A stretch of DNA of 59,168 nucleotides from an uncultured Bacteroidales bacterium (GCA_902801475.1 CADCIO010000027.1:1-59168), one strand, 5' to 3'; shown: positions 25,342 to 34,128, numbered from the stretch's first letter. Numbers and translations: made by a program. The notes: generated by a model from the letters alone, not told the origin.

Positions 25342-26121
25342 TTAATTGCTTTGGGCCAGATAGGCTTTGGCTGTGCCGAAGCGGAGGTAGAAGTCGATGC
25401 GGACGGGCATGTGGCGATGGTCGTCGGTGACGAAGAAGCGGAGGAGTTCCTTTTCTTTGGTCTTCTCTTCGTAGTCGAGGAGGGAGAAGATGAGGCAGTG
25501 GTAGGTCTTGCCGTCGTTGGCTTTCCAGTCTTTCTTGCCTCGATAGACGAGGGTCTGTTCCTCTACATACTTGCCTGTTGCCATAGGGAAGTGGATGCGC
25601 TGCCCGATTTTGTAGTTCTTGGGATTGAAGGAACGGGCAAGGGAGAGGATGGAGAGCATGTCGTAGTTGCAGTCGTCGCTCTCATGATGGTGTTCCGACC
25701 ATTCACCGTGACGATTGAGAAAGTGCTGCTTCACGTGACTCTTGCCGTTGGAATAGGTGTACCAGACCTCATCGACGGTATAGTTTTTGCCCTCGAGGGA
25801 ACCTTTGCGGAAGTAAAGGGGTACAAGTTGGGGAGTAATGTAGGAGATGAGGGTGTCGCGCATGGTAAAGACAGCATCACACCGTTTGTTGCTGGTGAAG
25901 AGCAAGTCGTTACGCAGAATGGACTTACCCTGATAGATGGCAGGCTTGATGGTGTAGTTGGCTGCTCCACACTTCACCCATATGAATTTCCAATGGAAGT
26001 AGAGGTCGTAGGTCAAGCGTTCACCAGCCTTGAAGGCGGTGTTCTCAGTGGGACACTGGGCGTGGAGCGCTGCGCTAAATGAAAAATGAAAAATGAGAAA
26101 TAAAAGTAGAAGTAACCTCAT
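25342..26121 (-). CDS. DUF3108 domain secreted protein
   Basis: This 259-residue protein has a signal peptide (MRLLLLLFLIFHFSFSAALHAQ) whose core is encoded by TTTTTCA-type heptamers next to a GC hairpin (about 26068-26102). The mature part matches DUF3108: FKAGERLTYDLYFHWKFIWVKCGAANY, then CDAVFTMRDTLISYITPQLVP, and a C-terminal DDHRHMPVRIDFYLRFGTAKAYL. It is probably a periplasmic or outer-membrane-associated beta-sheet protein; its function is unknown. Its ATG overlaps the stop of the small membrane protein upstream (ATGA). Confidence 0.82.
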   Translation of the reverse strand: MRLLLLLFLIFHFSFSAALHAQCPTENTAFKAGERLTYDLYFHWKFIWVKCGAANYTIKPAIYQGKSILRNDLLFTSNKRCDAVFTMRDTLISYITPQLVPLYFRKGSLEGKNYTVDEVWYTYSNGKSHVKQHFLNRHGEWSEHHHESDDCNYDMLSILSLARSFNPKNYKIGQRIHFPMATGKYVEEQTLVYRGKKDWKANDGKTYHCLIFSLLDYEEKTKEKELLRFFVTDDHRHMPVRIDFYLRFGTAKAYLAQSN

Positions 26122-26324
26122 TCTTCCAGCAGGGTTGAGTCGTTGACGATGAAAACGATGCTATCTTCTTGCGCTTCGTTCCCTGTTCCTTGATTCTCGC
26201 TACCTCCATTGTATGCCATATAGAGGAAGGCGAATACACATCCGATGACGAGGATGCCAAGGAAAAGTGTGCCGAACATCATGTAGCGGTTCAGCCGTGC
26301 TGCTTTATTGTTCTTCAGACTCAT
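26118..26324 (-). CDS. Small single-pass membrane protein
   Basis: This 68-residue protein has one transmembrane helix (about 15-38, MMFGTLFLGILVIGCVFAFLYM) after a basic N-terminus and an acidic C-terminal tail. The linker ENQGTGNEAQED is encoded by short repeats of the GTTCCT type. It is tightly coupled to its neighbours: its ATG shares a base with the protease stop (TAATG) and its stop overlaps the DUF3108 start. Function unknown. Confidence 0.72.
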   Translation of the reverse strand: MSLKNNKAARLNRYMMFGTLFLGILVIGCVFAFLYMAYNGGSENQGTGNEAQEDSIVFIVNDSTLLEE

Positions 26325-27982
26325 TACTTCCCTAAGATTTTGTTGTACTCAGTTGGATTGTTCAGCACCTCGATGGCACGTTTCGAGTCGTCATCATCTT
26401 TCAGGAGCTGTTCGATGGCACCCTCTTGGAAGTAGTAGCGACGAACAATCTCGTTGGCCATCACATCACGAATTTCCTTCTCCTTGCGATCCATCTCACG
26501 GTCGAGGTTATGGGCGAGCTTCTTTTCGAGGGCTTCAAACTCTGGTTTGGCATCCTCATAGTAGCCCTCAAACTCTGCCGACTTCTTCAAGTCAGCCAGA
26601 CGCTTCTCACTCACACGGTCATACTTGAAGTCGCTATCCTTGACCATCTTCTTGAACTCCGCATAGTCGGCATCTGTGATAGAGAAGTCCTTCACAGCAG
26701 GGATGGTGGGATGATTCTGGTAGTATTTCGTACCCCAATCCGTCATCACATCGTCGTTGGAGAGGTAATAGACAATGTTGGCGACGGTATCGTGCTTCAC
26801 CTCAATATCAGGTTTGATGCCATTGCCTTCTGTCACTTCACGTCCACCTGCCGTATGGAATATCTGCTTGGTGCTGTCAGCCTTTGTATCGACCCGTTTG
26901 CCTGTAGCGCGATAGATTTCAGCAGCCTCACGCAGTTTCTTGTAGTCAATCTTCTGGATGCAACGACCAGATGGCAAGTAATACTTGGCCGTTGTCAGCT
27001 TGATGCTGCCGTTATAGGGAAGTTCGCGAGAACTCTGTACCAAACCCTTGCCATAGGTGTCGCAACCAATGACCACAGCACGGTCGAGGTCTTGCAAAGC
27101 ACCTGACACGATTTCAGCAGCACTTGCCGTGTTGTCATCCACCAATACAGCCAATGGGATGTCAAGATCAAGCGGGTCGTTTTTGGTGCTGTAAGAGAAA
27201 TTCGATGCCACCATCTTACCCTTGGTCTCCACAATCTTCACGTTCTTGGGCACGAAGAGGTTGACCATATCAACAGCCTCGTTCAGCAGACCACCACCAT
27301 TGTTGCGCAGATCGAGGATGATCTTCTTTGCACCCTTCTCCTTCAGCGAAATGATTGCCTTGCGCATATCCTTGGTACATCCTTCCGTAAACTCTCTCAA
27401 GAAGATATAACCAGCATCGCCCATCAACCCATAATAGGGAATAGCGGGCAGTTTGATGCTTCGACGGGTAATCTTGAAGTCACGCGTCTTCTTCTCGCCT
27501 GGACGTTGCACCTTCAGCATGAAAGTCGTACCAGGTTCACCACGCAACAATTCACTCACCTCTGTGGTATTCATGCCCTTCAGGTCTTTGTCGTCAATCT
27601 GCAACAGCACGTCACCCACCTGCAAACCCACCTCAGCGGCAGGCATATCAGGATAAGGTTCCTGAATGATGACCGTCGAGTCTTTCCTCATACGGATGAT
27701 GGAACCAATACCACCATATTTACCTGTGGTCATCATCTTTAGTTCACCCATATCTTCCTCTGGATAGAACTTCGTGTAAATGTCCAGTTCGTTCGTCATG
27801 GCATCAATACCTACACGGATGATCTTGTCCGCCTCGAGCGAATCCACATAGAAGATGTCCAACTGACGATAGATGCTATTGAAGATGTCCAGATTCTTAG
27901 CTACAGAAAAATTGTGCTCCAACTGGGCATAGGAAGTGAAAAGTGATAAACTAAAAACTAAAAGTAAAAGTATCCGTTTCAT
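26324..27982 (-). CDS. S41 family C-terminal processing peptidase
   Basis: This 552-residue protein has a signal peptide (MKRILLLLVFSLSLFTSYAQ) with a core encoded by TTTTAGT-type heptamers. A PDZ domain (about 80-165, GGIGSIIRMRKDSTVIIQEPYPDMPAAEVGLQVGD) precedes the S41 protease domain: ILDLRNNGGGLLNEAVD, then VDDNTASAAEIVSGAL with the nucleophile Ser, and GCDTYGKGLVQ with the general-base Lys. It acts in the periplasm. The -7 box at 28011-28004 excludes the longer frame to 28069. It is the first gene of a three-gene unit. Confidence 0.92.
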   Translation of the reverse strand: MKRILLLLVFSLSLFTSYAQLEHNFSVAKNLDIFNSIYRQLDIFYVDSLEADKIIRVGIDAMTNELDIYTKFYPEEDMGELKMMTTGKYGGIGSIIRMRKDSTVIIQEPYPDMPAAEVGLQVGDVLLQIDDKDLKGMNTTEVSELLRGEPGTTFMLKVQRPGEKKTRDFKITRRSIKLPAIPYYGLMGDAGYIFLREFTEGCTKDMRKAIISLKEKGAKKIILDLRNNGGGLLNEAVDMVNLFVPKNVKIVETKGKMVASNFSYSTKNDPLDLDIPLAVLVDDNTASAAEIVSGALQDLDRAVVIGCDTYGKGLVQSSRELPYNGSIKLTTAKYYLPSGRCIQKIDYKKLREAAEIYRATGKRVDTKADSTKQIFHTAGGREVTEGNGIKPDIEVKHDTVANIVYYLSNDDVMTDWGTKYYQNHPTIPAVKDFSITDADYAEFKKMVKDSDFKYDRVSEKRLADLKKSAEFEGYYEDAKPEFEALEKKLAHNLDREMDRKEKEIRDVMANEIVRRYYFQEGAIEQLLKDDDDSKRAIEVLNNPTEYNKILGK

Positions 27983-28003
27983 ACTGATTTGTTGATTTGT
28001 GTG

Positions 28004-28053
28004 CAAAGGTAAGAATAAAAAATTGAAGAATTGAAGAATTGAAAGAGTGAAGT
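28004..28053 (-). promoter_or_regulatory. S41 protease promoter with upstream CAATTCTT repeats
   Basis: On the minus strand, repeats of the CAATTCTT type (about 28053-28017) lead into TACCTTTG (28011-28004), about 22 bp before the ATG. There is no -33 TTTG. Confidence 0.7.
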
Positions 28054-28157
28054 ACTTTAATATCTTCATTTTTTTGTTTTTTTAATGATACGCTCCCTTC
28101 CTTCTTCAAAAACTTCAATTTTTCAATTTTTCGATTCTTTAATTCTTCAGATTTCAC

Positions 28158-28165
28158 TAACTTTG
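28158..28165 (+). promoter_or_regulatory. xerD -7 box close to the ATG
   Basis: TAACTTTG ends at 28165 and only CACCT separates it from the ATG at 28171. Transcription would start at or next to the start codon. Upstream are CAATTTTT and AATTCTTC repeats. Confidence 0.65.
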
Positions 28166-28170
28166 CACCT

Positions 28171-29079
28171 ATGGAAGAGAAAGAGCAGCAACGACTGATA
28201 CGCAGATACTACCAGTACCTGAAACTGGAGAAGGGGTGTTCGCCCAACACCATCGATGCCTATATGCGCGACCTCGACAAGTTCCTTCGTTTCATCAAAG
28301 ACGAGGGCAAGGACATGATGTCGATTCAGTTAGAGGATCTGCACCAGTTCTCTTCTTTGATGATGGATGTGGGCATTCATTCGGTTTCTCTTTCACGCAT
28401 CCTGTCTGGAGTCAGAAGTTTTTACCATTTCTTGGTGCTCAGCGATGTGCTGGAGACAAATCCTACTGAACTGCTGGAATTTCCCAAGAAGCCTCAACAT
28501 CTGCCTGATGTGCTCTCTGTGGATGAGATTGATGCCATCGAATCCGTCATTGACCTCAGTCAACCAGAAGGACAACGTAACAAAGCCATCATCGAGACGT
28601 TGTTTTCATGCGGATTACGAGTTAGCGAATTGGTCAATCTGAAACTCAGCAACCTCTTTCTTGACGACCAATTCATCAAGGTGGAAGGGAAGGGTTCCAA
28701 ACAACGGCTGGTGCCCATCTCTGAAAAAGCCATCCATGAGTTGCAGCTTTACTTTATGGATCGCAATCTGTTGCCCATTCCCCTCGAATACCAGGATTTC
28801 GTCTTTGTCAGTCATCGTCGCAAGAAACCCCTCACCCGTGTGATGGTTTTCCTGATGATCAAAGACCTAGTGGAGAAAGCTGGCATCCAGAAGACCGTGT
28901 CACCACACACGTTCCGTCATTCCTTCGCCACATGTCTGTTGGAAGGGGGAGCCAATCTGCGTGCCATCCAAGCGATGCTGGGTCATGAATCCATTGCCAC
29001 CACTCAAATCTACACCCACATCGACACGACCCATCTGCGTGAAGAAATCTTGGAGCATCACCCAAGAAATCTCAAATAG
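28171..29079 (+). CDS. xerD: Tyrosine recombinase XerD
   Basis: This 302-residue site-specific recombinase resolves chromosome dimers. An N-terminal SAM-like domain (YYQYLKLEKGCSPNTIDAYMRDL) precedes the catalytic domain with all active residues: R150 (SCGLR), K174 (EGKGSKQ), H246 and R249 (SPHTFRH), H272 (LGHES) and the nucleophile Y281 (QIYTHID). No attachment site, excisionase or cargo is nearby, which supports the housekeeping enzyme rather than a mobile-element integrase. The mRNA may be leaderless. Confidence 0.93.
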   Translation: MEEKEQQRLIRRYYQYLKLEKGCSPNTIDAYMRDLDKFLRFIKDEGKDMMSIQLEDLHQFSSLMMDVGIHSVSLSRILSGVRSFYHFLVLSDVLETNPTELLEFPKKPQHLPDVLSVDEIDAIESVIDLSQPEGQRNKAIIETLFSCGLRVSELVNLKLSNLFLDDQFIKVEGKGSKQRLVPISEKAIHELQLYFMDRNLLPIPLEYQDFVFVSHRRKKPLTRVMVFLMIKDLVEKAGIQKTVSPHTFRHSFATCLLEGGANLRAIQAMLGHESIATTQIYTHIDTTHLREEILEHHPRNLK

Positions 29080-29175
29080 TACTACCTCTGACTTCGTCGA
29101 AAGTTAAAAAAATCGTAACTTTGACTCCGTCGAAGGTAGGATTCGCCTCAACAATAAAAATAAAAGCGATTTTAT

Positions 29176-29206
29176 TTTGTATTGTGTTCGGCTTTCACTA
29201 CCTTTG
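29176..29206 (+). promoter_or_regulatory. serB promoter TTTG-N19-TACCTTTG
   Basis: TTTG (29176-29179) and TACCTTTG (29199-29206) have consensus spacing. The ATG is 25 bp downstream. Two similar motifs, ACTTCGTCGAAAGT and ACTCCGTCGAAGGT, lie upstream at about 29090-29136 and may be operator sites. Confidence 0.75.
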
Positions 29207-29231
29207 TCCCCAAAACCAAGAATAACCTATT

Positions 29232-30455
29232 ATGGAAGAACTAATTTTGTTGCGCATCACGGGCGAAGATCGTCCTGGGTTGACATCAAGCATTATGGAC
29301 ATCTTGGCGCAGTACGACGTGGATATTCAGGACATCGGTCAAGCGGATATCCACTCAACACTTTCGCTGGGTATCCTGATCAGAGTGGCTGAGGACAAAT
29401 CTGGTCATGTGATGAAGGACTTGCTGTTCAAGGCAAGCGAGTTGGGTGTGAACATTGGTTTTGCCCCTGTGACGATGGATGAATATGAAGCATGGGTGGG
29501 ACGCCAAGGCAAGAATCGTTACATCCTGACGGTGCTGGGCAGACGCATCAGAGCCAGAGAGATTGAAGCGGTGAGCCGTTTGATTACAGATCAAGGTCTG
29601 AACATTGATGGCATCAAGCGCCTGTCGGGTCGCGCGAGTATCCTCCATCCGAAGGAGAAGACGAGAGCATGTATTCAGTTCTCTGTGCGTGGTACACCCA
29701 AAGACAGGGAAGCACTGCATGGGGCATTGCTGAAGATGTCGAGCGAGATGGAGATTGATGGTTCGTTCCAAACAGATAATATGTATCGCAGAATGCGCCG
29801 ACTGATTTGCTTCGATATGGATTCGACGCTGATTCAGACGGAGGTGATTGACGAGCTGGCAAAGAGAAACGGCGTGTATGAGAAGGTGGCAGCCATCACG
29901 GAGAGTGCCATGCGAGGTGAGATAGACTTCAAGGAGAGCTTTACCGAACGATGCAAACTGTTGAAAGGTCTGGACGTGAGTGTGATGCGTGAGATTGCAG
30001 AGAACCTGCCCTTCACAGAAGGTGTGGACAGATTGATGTATGTACTGAAGAAGTATGGTTACAAGATTGCCATCCTGAGTGGTGGTTTCACATTCTTTGG
30101 CGAGTATATCCAGAAGAGATATGGCATCGACTATGTGTATGCCAACGAATTGGAGATAGACGAGACTGGACATCTGACAGGTAACTATGTGGGTGAGATT
30201 GTGGATGGTAAGCGGAAGGCAGAATTGCTGAAGCTGATTGCACAGGTGGAGAAAGTCGATTTGCAGCAGACCATAGCTGTGGGTGATGGTGCGAACGACC
30301 TTCCGATGCTCTCACAGGCAGGTTTGGGTATTGCGTTCCATGCAAAACCTCGTGTGGTGGCAAATGCACAGCAGAGCATCAACACCATCGGACTGGATGG
30401 CGTACTCTACTTCTTAGGATTCAAGGATAGTTATCTGGACGAAAAAGCACAATAA
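29232..30455 (+). CDS. serB: Phosphoserine phosphatase with two ACT-like domains
   Basis: This 407-residue protein hydrolyses phosphoserine, the last step of serine synthesis. Residues about 1-85 (LLRITGEDRPGLTSSIMDIL) and 95-180 form tandem ACT-type regulatory domains. The HAD phosphatase domain starts at FDMDSTLIQTE (D195 nucleophile, D197). ILSGGFTFF (motif II) and GDGANDLPML (motif IV) follow. Long ACT-SerB proteins of this type are common in Bacteroidetes. Monocistronic. Confidence 0.93.
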   Translation: MEELILLRITGEDRPGLTSSIMDILAQYDVDIQDIGQADIHSTLSLGILIRVAEDKSGHVMKDLLFKASELGVNIGFAPVTMDEYEAWVGRQGKNRYILTVLGRRIRAREIEAVSRLITDQGLNIDGIKRLSGRASILHPKEKTRACIQFSVRGTPKDREALHGALLKMSSEMEIDGSFQTDNMYRRMRRLICFDMDSTLIQTEVIDELAKRNGVYEKVAAITESAMRGEIDFKESFTERCKLLKGLDVSVMREIAENLPFTEGVDRLMYVLKKYGYKIAILSGGFTFFGEYIQKRYGIDYVYANELEIDETGHLTGNYVGEIVDGKRKAELLKLIAQVEKVDLQQTIAVGDGANDLPMLSQAGLGIAFHAKPRVVANAQQSINTIGLDGVLYFLGFKDSYLDEKAQ

Positions 30456-30457
30456 CA

Positions 30458-30488
30458 AGCCCATGCGCTTGGCGACTTTCATTTCAAC
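30458..30488 (+). repeat. Post-stop GC-hairpin element (second copy)
   Basis: After the serB stop, GCCCATGCGCTTGGC is followed by GACTTTCATTTCAA. It is related to 2057-2086, and both precede a gene for a secreted protein. Confidence 0.5.
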
Positions 30489-30504
30489 TTAATAATAATA
30501 AATA

Positions 30505-32586
30505 ATGAAAAAGAATCTATTACTGACCATATTCGTGCTGGGGGCTTTGACCGCAACAGCACAGACAGGAGCAGATTATCTGAAGGCCGCACAAAAGGCT
30601 GATGTGGAAATCGTGTTCGATTTGTCTGCAGAAGGTAAGGAATATAAGGTGAACTGGGGTATGGATACCGCCTGGGACTGGGATTTCAATGTGAATCGCG
30701 GTATTGCTCATATCGGCAAGGGCAACTTTGCCACAGGTCGTGTGTCGTTTCAACCCAATGACCTCGTGACGGATAATGGTGATGGTACCCTCACGCTGAC
30801 GGCTCGTCAACAGAAGAAACTGAAACAACGTTGTGATCATATCAAGTTGACGGGTACTAACGAGGTGAACCTCAACTGCGACCATGAGGCATTGTTCACG
30901 AATGAAGATGGGGAAACAGATTACACCGGCAGAACGAATTATCAAGGCAAACCTCAAGAGTGGTACAAGCTGATCAAAGCAAGTGTGCAGTTTGTACAAG
31001 GTCAGGGGTTGAAGGTGGTGAGCGTTTCACCTTTCAACGAGCCAGATTATGTGTGGCAACAAGCCACCAGTGAAGAACAGGCCATGAAAGATTTCCTCGC
31101 CATCGCCAAACTGATCAAGGCAGATGACTTCTTCAAGGACATCCGCGTTTGTGGTGGTAACACCTTGAACGATGATAAGGCATTGACTTGGTATAACTAC
31201 CTCAAAAGTTATCTGGACGAAGGCAACACACACCAGTTGGCAGGTTCATTTGACAACTATGCCAGCTTCTTCACCAGAGTGAAGAGAGAAGGCAAGGTGC
31301 CGACAGCCGACGAATTGCACAATGTGGGTGAAGCCATCGTCGGTGCCCAATATGGTATGCAGAACGGCATCTGGTGGGGTTTCGACTCCAAGGCTCGTGG
31401 TCAGTTCTGCATCGACTCCAATGAAGGAGTACGTTTGGGGTATGGCGAGAACCGTTCAGCATGGACCTGTGGCGCAGTCTATCGCAACAATACGACAGGT
31501 GAGGTACATGGTTATTTAGGTTCGTCCGAGCGTCAAGCCAAGACTTCCACTTTCGCTTTTGTCAGCAAAGACAGGGATGTCTATTTCAATGGCGATGGCC
31601 CTACAAGAAGATATGTGTTCGAAGTGCCTGGAGGTACAGGCTATCAACAAGGACAGATTGGTGCAGAACGTTTGTTCGACATCACTTGGGGTGAAGACGT
31701 AGCACCTTTCGTGGTGGATGGCACTTACCTCATCATGAATCAGTACAGTGGCAAGATGCTTACCAGTGCTGGTTCCTCAAAGGCAACCACCTCCAACTTG
31801 GTTTCATCAGGCACTTCCCAACAATGGAAGGTTGCCCCAGGATATACTACTGGCGACATTTCCTATTGGTTCATCGACAATGTGACCACCGACAAGAACG
31901 CTCACCTGAACGTGCTGAATCTCAACCTCAATGACGAAGCCAATGTCATCTGTTGGCAAGGGGATGGCAATGGGGATCACATGTTGGAAGAGCAGTGGTA
32001 TCTCAAGTATGCACAGGATGGCTATTATTACATCATCAGCCGTCTGTCCAACAAGTACCTCTACTGCACCAACACAGCATCAGGATCAGAAGTGCGTCTG
32101 AAAGAAGGCCCATCTCCCAAGGCACGTTCGAAGTCGGCTTATTTGTGGCGCTTGCAACCCATCGACTCCAGGGCTGACACCAAAGCACCTGCTGCACCTA
32201 CAGAACTGACCGTTCAGCAACAGGCAGATGGTGTGGAACTCTCATGGACAGCACCAGCTGACAGTGACCCTCTCACCTATATCGTGCTGAGAGCGGAGGA
32301 GGACGAATACAACACCATCGCTCGTGGCGTCACCACCACCTCTTTCATTGACAATACAGCGAAAGAAGGCACACATTATTATTATAAAGTAAAGGCGGTC
32401 GATTATGCCGGCAATCGTTCGAAGGCCTCCGAAGAACTGGCAACTGGCATAGAAAAACTCCCAACTGTCAACTCTCAACCCTCAGCCCTCAGCCTTCAGC
32501 CCCCATTTGACATGAGCGGTAAGCCTGCTAATGAAGCCACTAAAGGCATCCTCATCTACCCCGACAAGAAAATACTGAACAGATAA
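30505..32586 (+). CDS. Secreted glycoside hydrolase (clan GH-A, GH30-like) with ricin-type and FN3 domains
   Basis: This 693-residue protein has a signal peptide (MKKNLLLTIFVLGALTATAQ). The catalytic part (about 20-400) has a TIM-barrel look with the acid/base motif VSPFNEPDYVW (about 175-185), typical of GH30 and related GH-A families. I could not place the nucleophile with confidence. A ricin-type lectin segment follows (about 410-555, WKVAPGYTTGDISYWF, SNKYLYCTN), then an FN3 domain (about 563-650). A 14-residue spacer encoded by six 7-bp repeats (32462-32503) and a T9SS-like tail (FDMSGKPANEATKGILIY) end the protein. It is probably exported to the cell surface. Confidence 0.75.
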   Translation: MKKNLLLTIFVLGALTATAQTGADYLKAAQKADVEIVFDLSAEGKEYKVNWGMDTAWDWDFNVNRGIAHIGKGNFATGRVSFQPNDLVTDNGDGTLTLTARQQKKLKQRCDHIKLTGTNEVNLNCDHEALFTNEDGETDYTGRTNYQGKPQEWYKLIKASVQFVQGQGLKVVSVSPFNEPDYVWQQATSEEQAMKDFLAIAKLIKADDFFKDIRVCGGNTLNDDKALTWYNYLKSYLDEGNTHQLAGSFDNYASFFTRVKREGKVPTADELHNVGEAIVGAQYGMQNGIWWGFDSKARGQFCIDSNEGVRLGYGENRSAWTCGAVYRNNTTGEVHGYLGSSERQAKTSTFAFVSKDRDVYFNGDGPTRRYVFEVPGGTGYQQGQIGAERLFDITWGEDVAPFVVDGTYLIMNQYSGKMLTSAGSSKATTSNLVSSGTSQQWKVAPGYTTGDISYWFIDNVTTDKNAHLNVLNLNLNDEANVICWQGDGNGDHMLEEQWYLKYAQDGYYYIISRLSNKYLYCTNTASGSEVRLKEGPSPKARSKSAYLWRLQPIDSRADTKAPAAPTELTVQQQADGVELSWTAPADSDPLTYIVLRAEEDEYNTIARGVTTTSFIDNTAKEGTHYYYKVKAVDYAGNRSKASEELATGIEKLPTVNSQPSALSLQPPFDMSGKPANEATKGILIYPDKKILNR
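32462..32503 (+). repeat. In-frame 7-bp repeat array before a C-terminal tail
   Basis: CAACTGT, CAACTCT, CAACCCT, CAGCCCT, CAGCCTT and CAGCCCC form exactly six units (42 bp, 14 codons). They separate the FN3 domain from the sorting tail. Confidence 0.88.
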
Positions 32587-33993
32587 TTGAAACGGACGTA
32601 TCTATATATCATCGTGCTGTTGTGCTCCATCATTAGTAGGGCACAACAGTTCGTGTTTTCCTCTATCGATACATCCAACGGACTCAGCAACAACTGCATC
32701 CTGCACATCCTGCAACTGCACGATGGACGGATTGTTGCCACCACCCCACGTAGCATTGATCTCTGGGACGGGAAAGCCTGCCAAAGCATTCAGAAGGACA
32801 GCACGACCTCTGTACCATTGAGAGGGTATCGAGGTGCTTACCACGTCTATGCAGACAAGGAGAACAGGTTATGGGTGAAGGACTACCAAAAACTTTGGTG
32901 TTATGACGCCCAACTTCGTCCCATTCTCGACTGCCTGCCTGATAGCGCTGATGATGTCTATGTAGATAATCAAGGCGATGTCTTCTTCATCCGACAAGAC
33001 ACCACCCGCCTGCTGCTTGATCTCAAAACTTTGCAGGGTAAGCAATACCGCTTTTATGCCAATGGTGAGGTGACTTGCCATGAGGGTAATCGTCTGTGTT
33101 ATGCTGTTCAGGCATCGCTCGACTCCACAGCTATCACCTCGCTGGTCATTGCCGACACCTTGCGCGAACGTTTCTACCAACTCATCGACCAGAAGCTCTG
33201 TCTTGAATTCGACACGAAGACCCAACGATGGACAGAAATTTTCCGTGCTAACCGGTTGCACACCATCTCCATGACCGATGCCAATACTGCCTACATTGTC
33301 AGTCGTGATGGCATGTGGAAGATTGACCTTACCTCACGCAAGGTTGAACAAATCGGACAAGTGATGATGACCGATGGTTCCTACATTTCCTCCAGTCGTC
33401 TCAACACCATCTATACGGATCGCGATGGTAACGTGTGGGTAGGTTCTTATGACCACGGACTGCTGAAAGGAAGTCCCGCCTCTACAGAACCCGCATCCCC
33501 AAGCTTCCCCATTTGGAGCATTGGGTTAATTGTCCTCATAGCGGTATGCCTTATTGCCCTCCTATGGTTCTGGTTCAGCCGTAGGAAACTCTCAACTTTC
33601 AACTCTCAACCCTCAGCCTTCAGCCCTCAACCCTCAGCCCTCAACTCTCAGCCTTCAACCATTCCCATTGACCACGAACTCATTACCCGTGCCACCAGTC
33701 TTGTGGAAGAAAACCTTTCCACTCCTAACTACACAGTGGAACGACTTGCACAAGACCTCTGTATGGATCGCACGGGACTCTACAAGAAGATGACTGCCAT
33801 GTTGGGTAAGACTCCAACCGTTTTCATGCGCAGCATCCGTGTCAACCATGCAGTCCAACTCATCCGCGAAGGTAAACTCACCATGACTGAAGTGGCAGAG
33901 CAGTCAGGGTTCAGTTCTGCCAGCTACATGGCGAAATGCTTTCAAGAAGACTTGGGCAAGAATCCCTCTGATTTGCGGGAGAATCAACCATAG
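32587..33993 (+). CDS. Membrane-spanning AraC-family regulator with a periplasmic sensor domain
   Basis: This 468-residue protein uses a TTG start directly after the previous stop; it yields a signal sequence (KRTYLYIIVLLCSIISRAQ). The periplasmic part (about 20-295) has propeller-like repeats (SIDTSNGLSNNCILHILQLHDG, LNTIYTDRDGNVWVGSYDHGLL), as in hybrid two-component sensors. One helix (about 305-332) is followed by a repeat-encoded linker and an AraC HTH pair (about 355-465, DLCMDRTGLYKKMTAMLGKTP, then GFSSASYMAKCFQEDLGKNP). Histidine kinase and receiver domains are absent. It probably controls the flanking glycan genes. Confidence 0.82.
   Translation: MKRTYLYIIVLLCSIISRAQQFVFSSIDTSNGLSNNCILHILQLHDGRIVATTPRSIDLWDGKACQSIQKDSTTSVPLRGYRGAYHVYADKENRLWVKDYQKLWCYDAQLRPILDCLPDSADDVYVDNQGDVFFIRQDTTRLLLDLKTLQGKQYRFYANGEVTCHEGNRLCYAVQASLDSTAITSLVIADTLRERFYQLIDQKLCLEFDTKTQRWTEIFRANRLHTISMTDANTAYIVSRDGMWKIDLTSRKVEQIGQVMMTDGSYISSSRLNTIYTDRDGNVWVGSYDHGLLKGSPASTEPASPSFPIWSIGLIVLIAVCLIALLWFWFSRRKLSTFNSQPSAFSPQPSALNSQPSTIPIDHELITRATSLVEENLSTPNYTVERLAQDLCMDRTGLYKKMTAMLGKTPTVFMRSIRVNHAVQLIREGKLTMTEVAEQSGFSSASYMAKCFQEDLGKNPSDLRENQP
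33586..33662 (+). repeat. In-frame 7-bp repeat array in the AraC regulator linker
   Basis: Eleven consecutive heptamers of CAACTCT/CAGCCCT type encode LSTFNSQPSAFSPQPSALN and following residues, between the membrane helix and the DNA-binding domain. Confidence 0.88.
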
Positions 33994-34049
33994 TACTCTG
34001 TTGATTCAACGAGATTATCCTCCAAAATCAACCAAATTGTTCTGTTGAA
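33983..34049. promoter_or_regulatory. Two dyad operators ATCAAC-N11-GTTGAW
   Basis: ATCAAC (33983-33988) is paired with GTTGAT (34000-34005), and ATCAAC (34027-34032) with GTTGAA (34044-34049), each with an 11-bp spacer. The dyads are 44 bp apart, about four helical turns. They overlap the end of the AraC regulator gene and lie upstream of the GH31 promoter, so they are candidate binding sites for that regulator. Confidence 0.65.
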
Positions 34050-34086
34050 TCTTCCTCGTCATTCCCTTCCTGTCAAATAAACAAAC

Positions 34087-34094
34087 TAACTTTG
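34087..34094 (+). promoter_or_regulatory. GH31 gene -7 box
   Basis: TAACTTTG, 34 bp before the ATG at 34129. The two dyads lie 38-104 bp upstream of it. Confidence 0.7.
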
Positions 34095-34128
34095 CAGTCG
34101 AAAATCTATTCACCAAAACTTTACAATT

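Noticed and set aside
28171..29079. Tyrosine recombinase as the integrase of a mobile element
   Set aside because: It has the length and motifs of housekeeping XerD, no excisionase, relaxase or cargo genes nearby, and no flanking direct repeats of att type.
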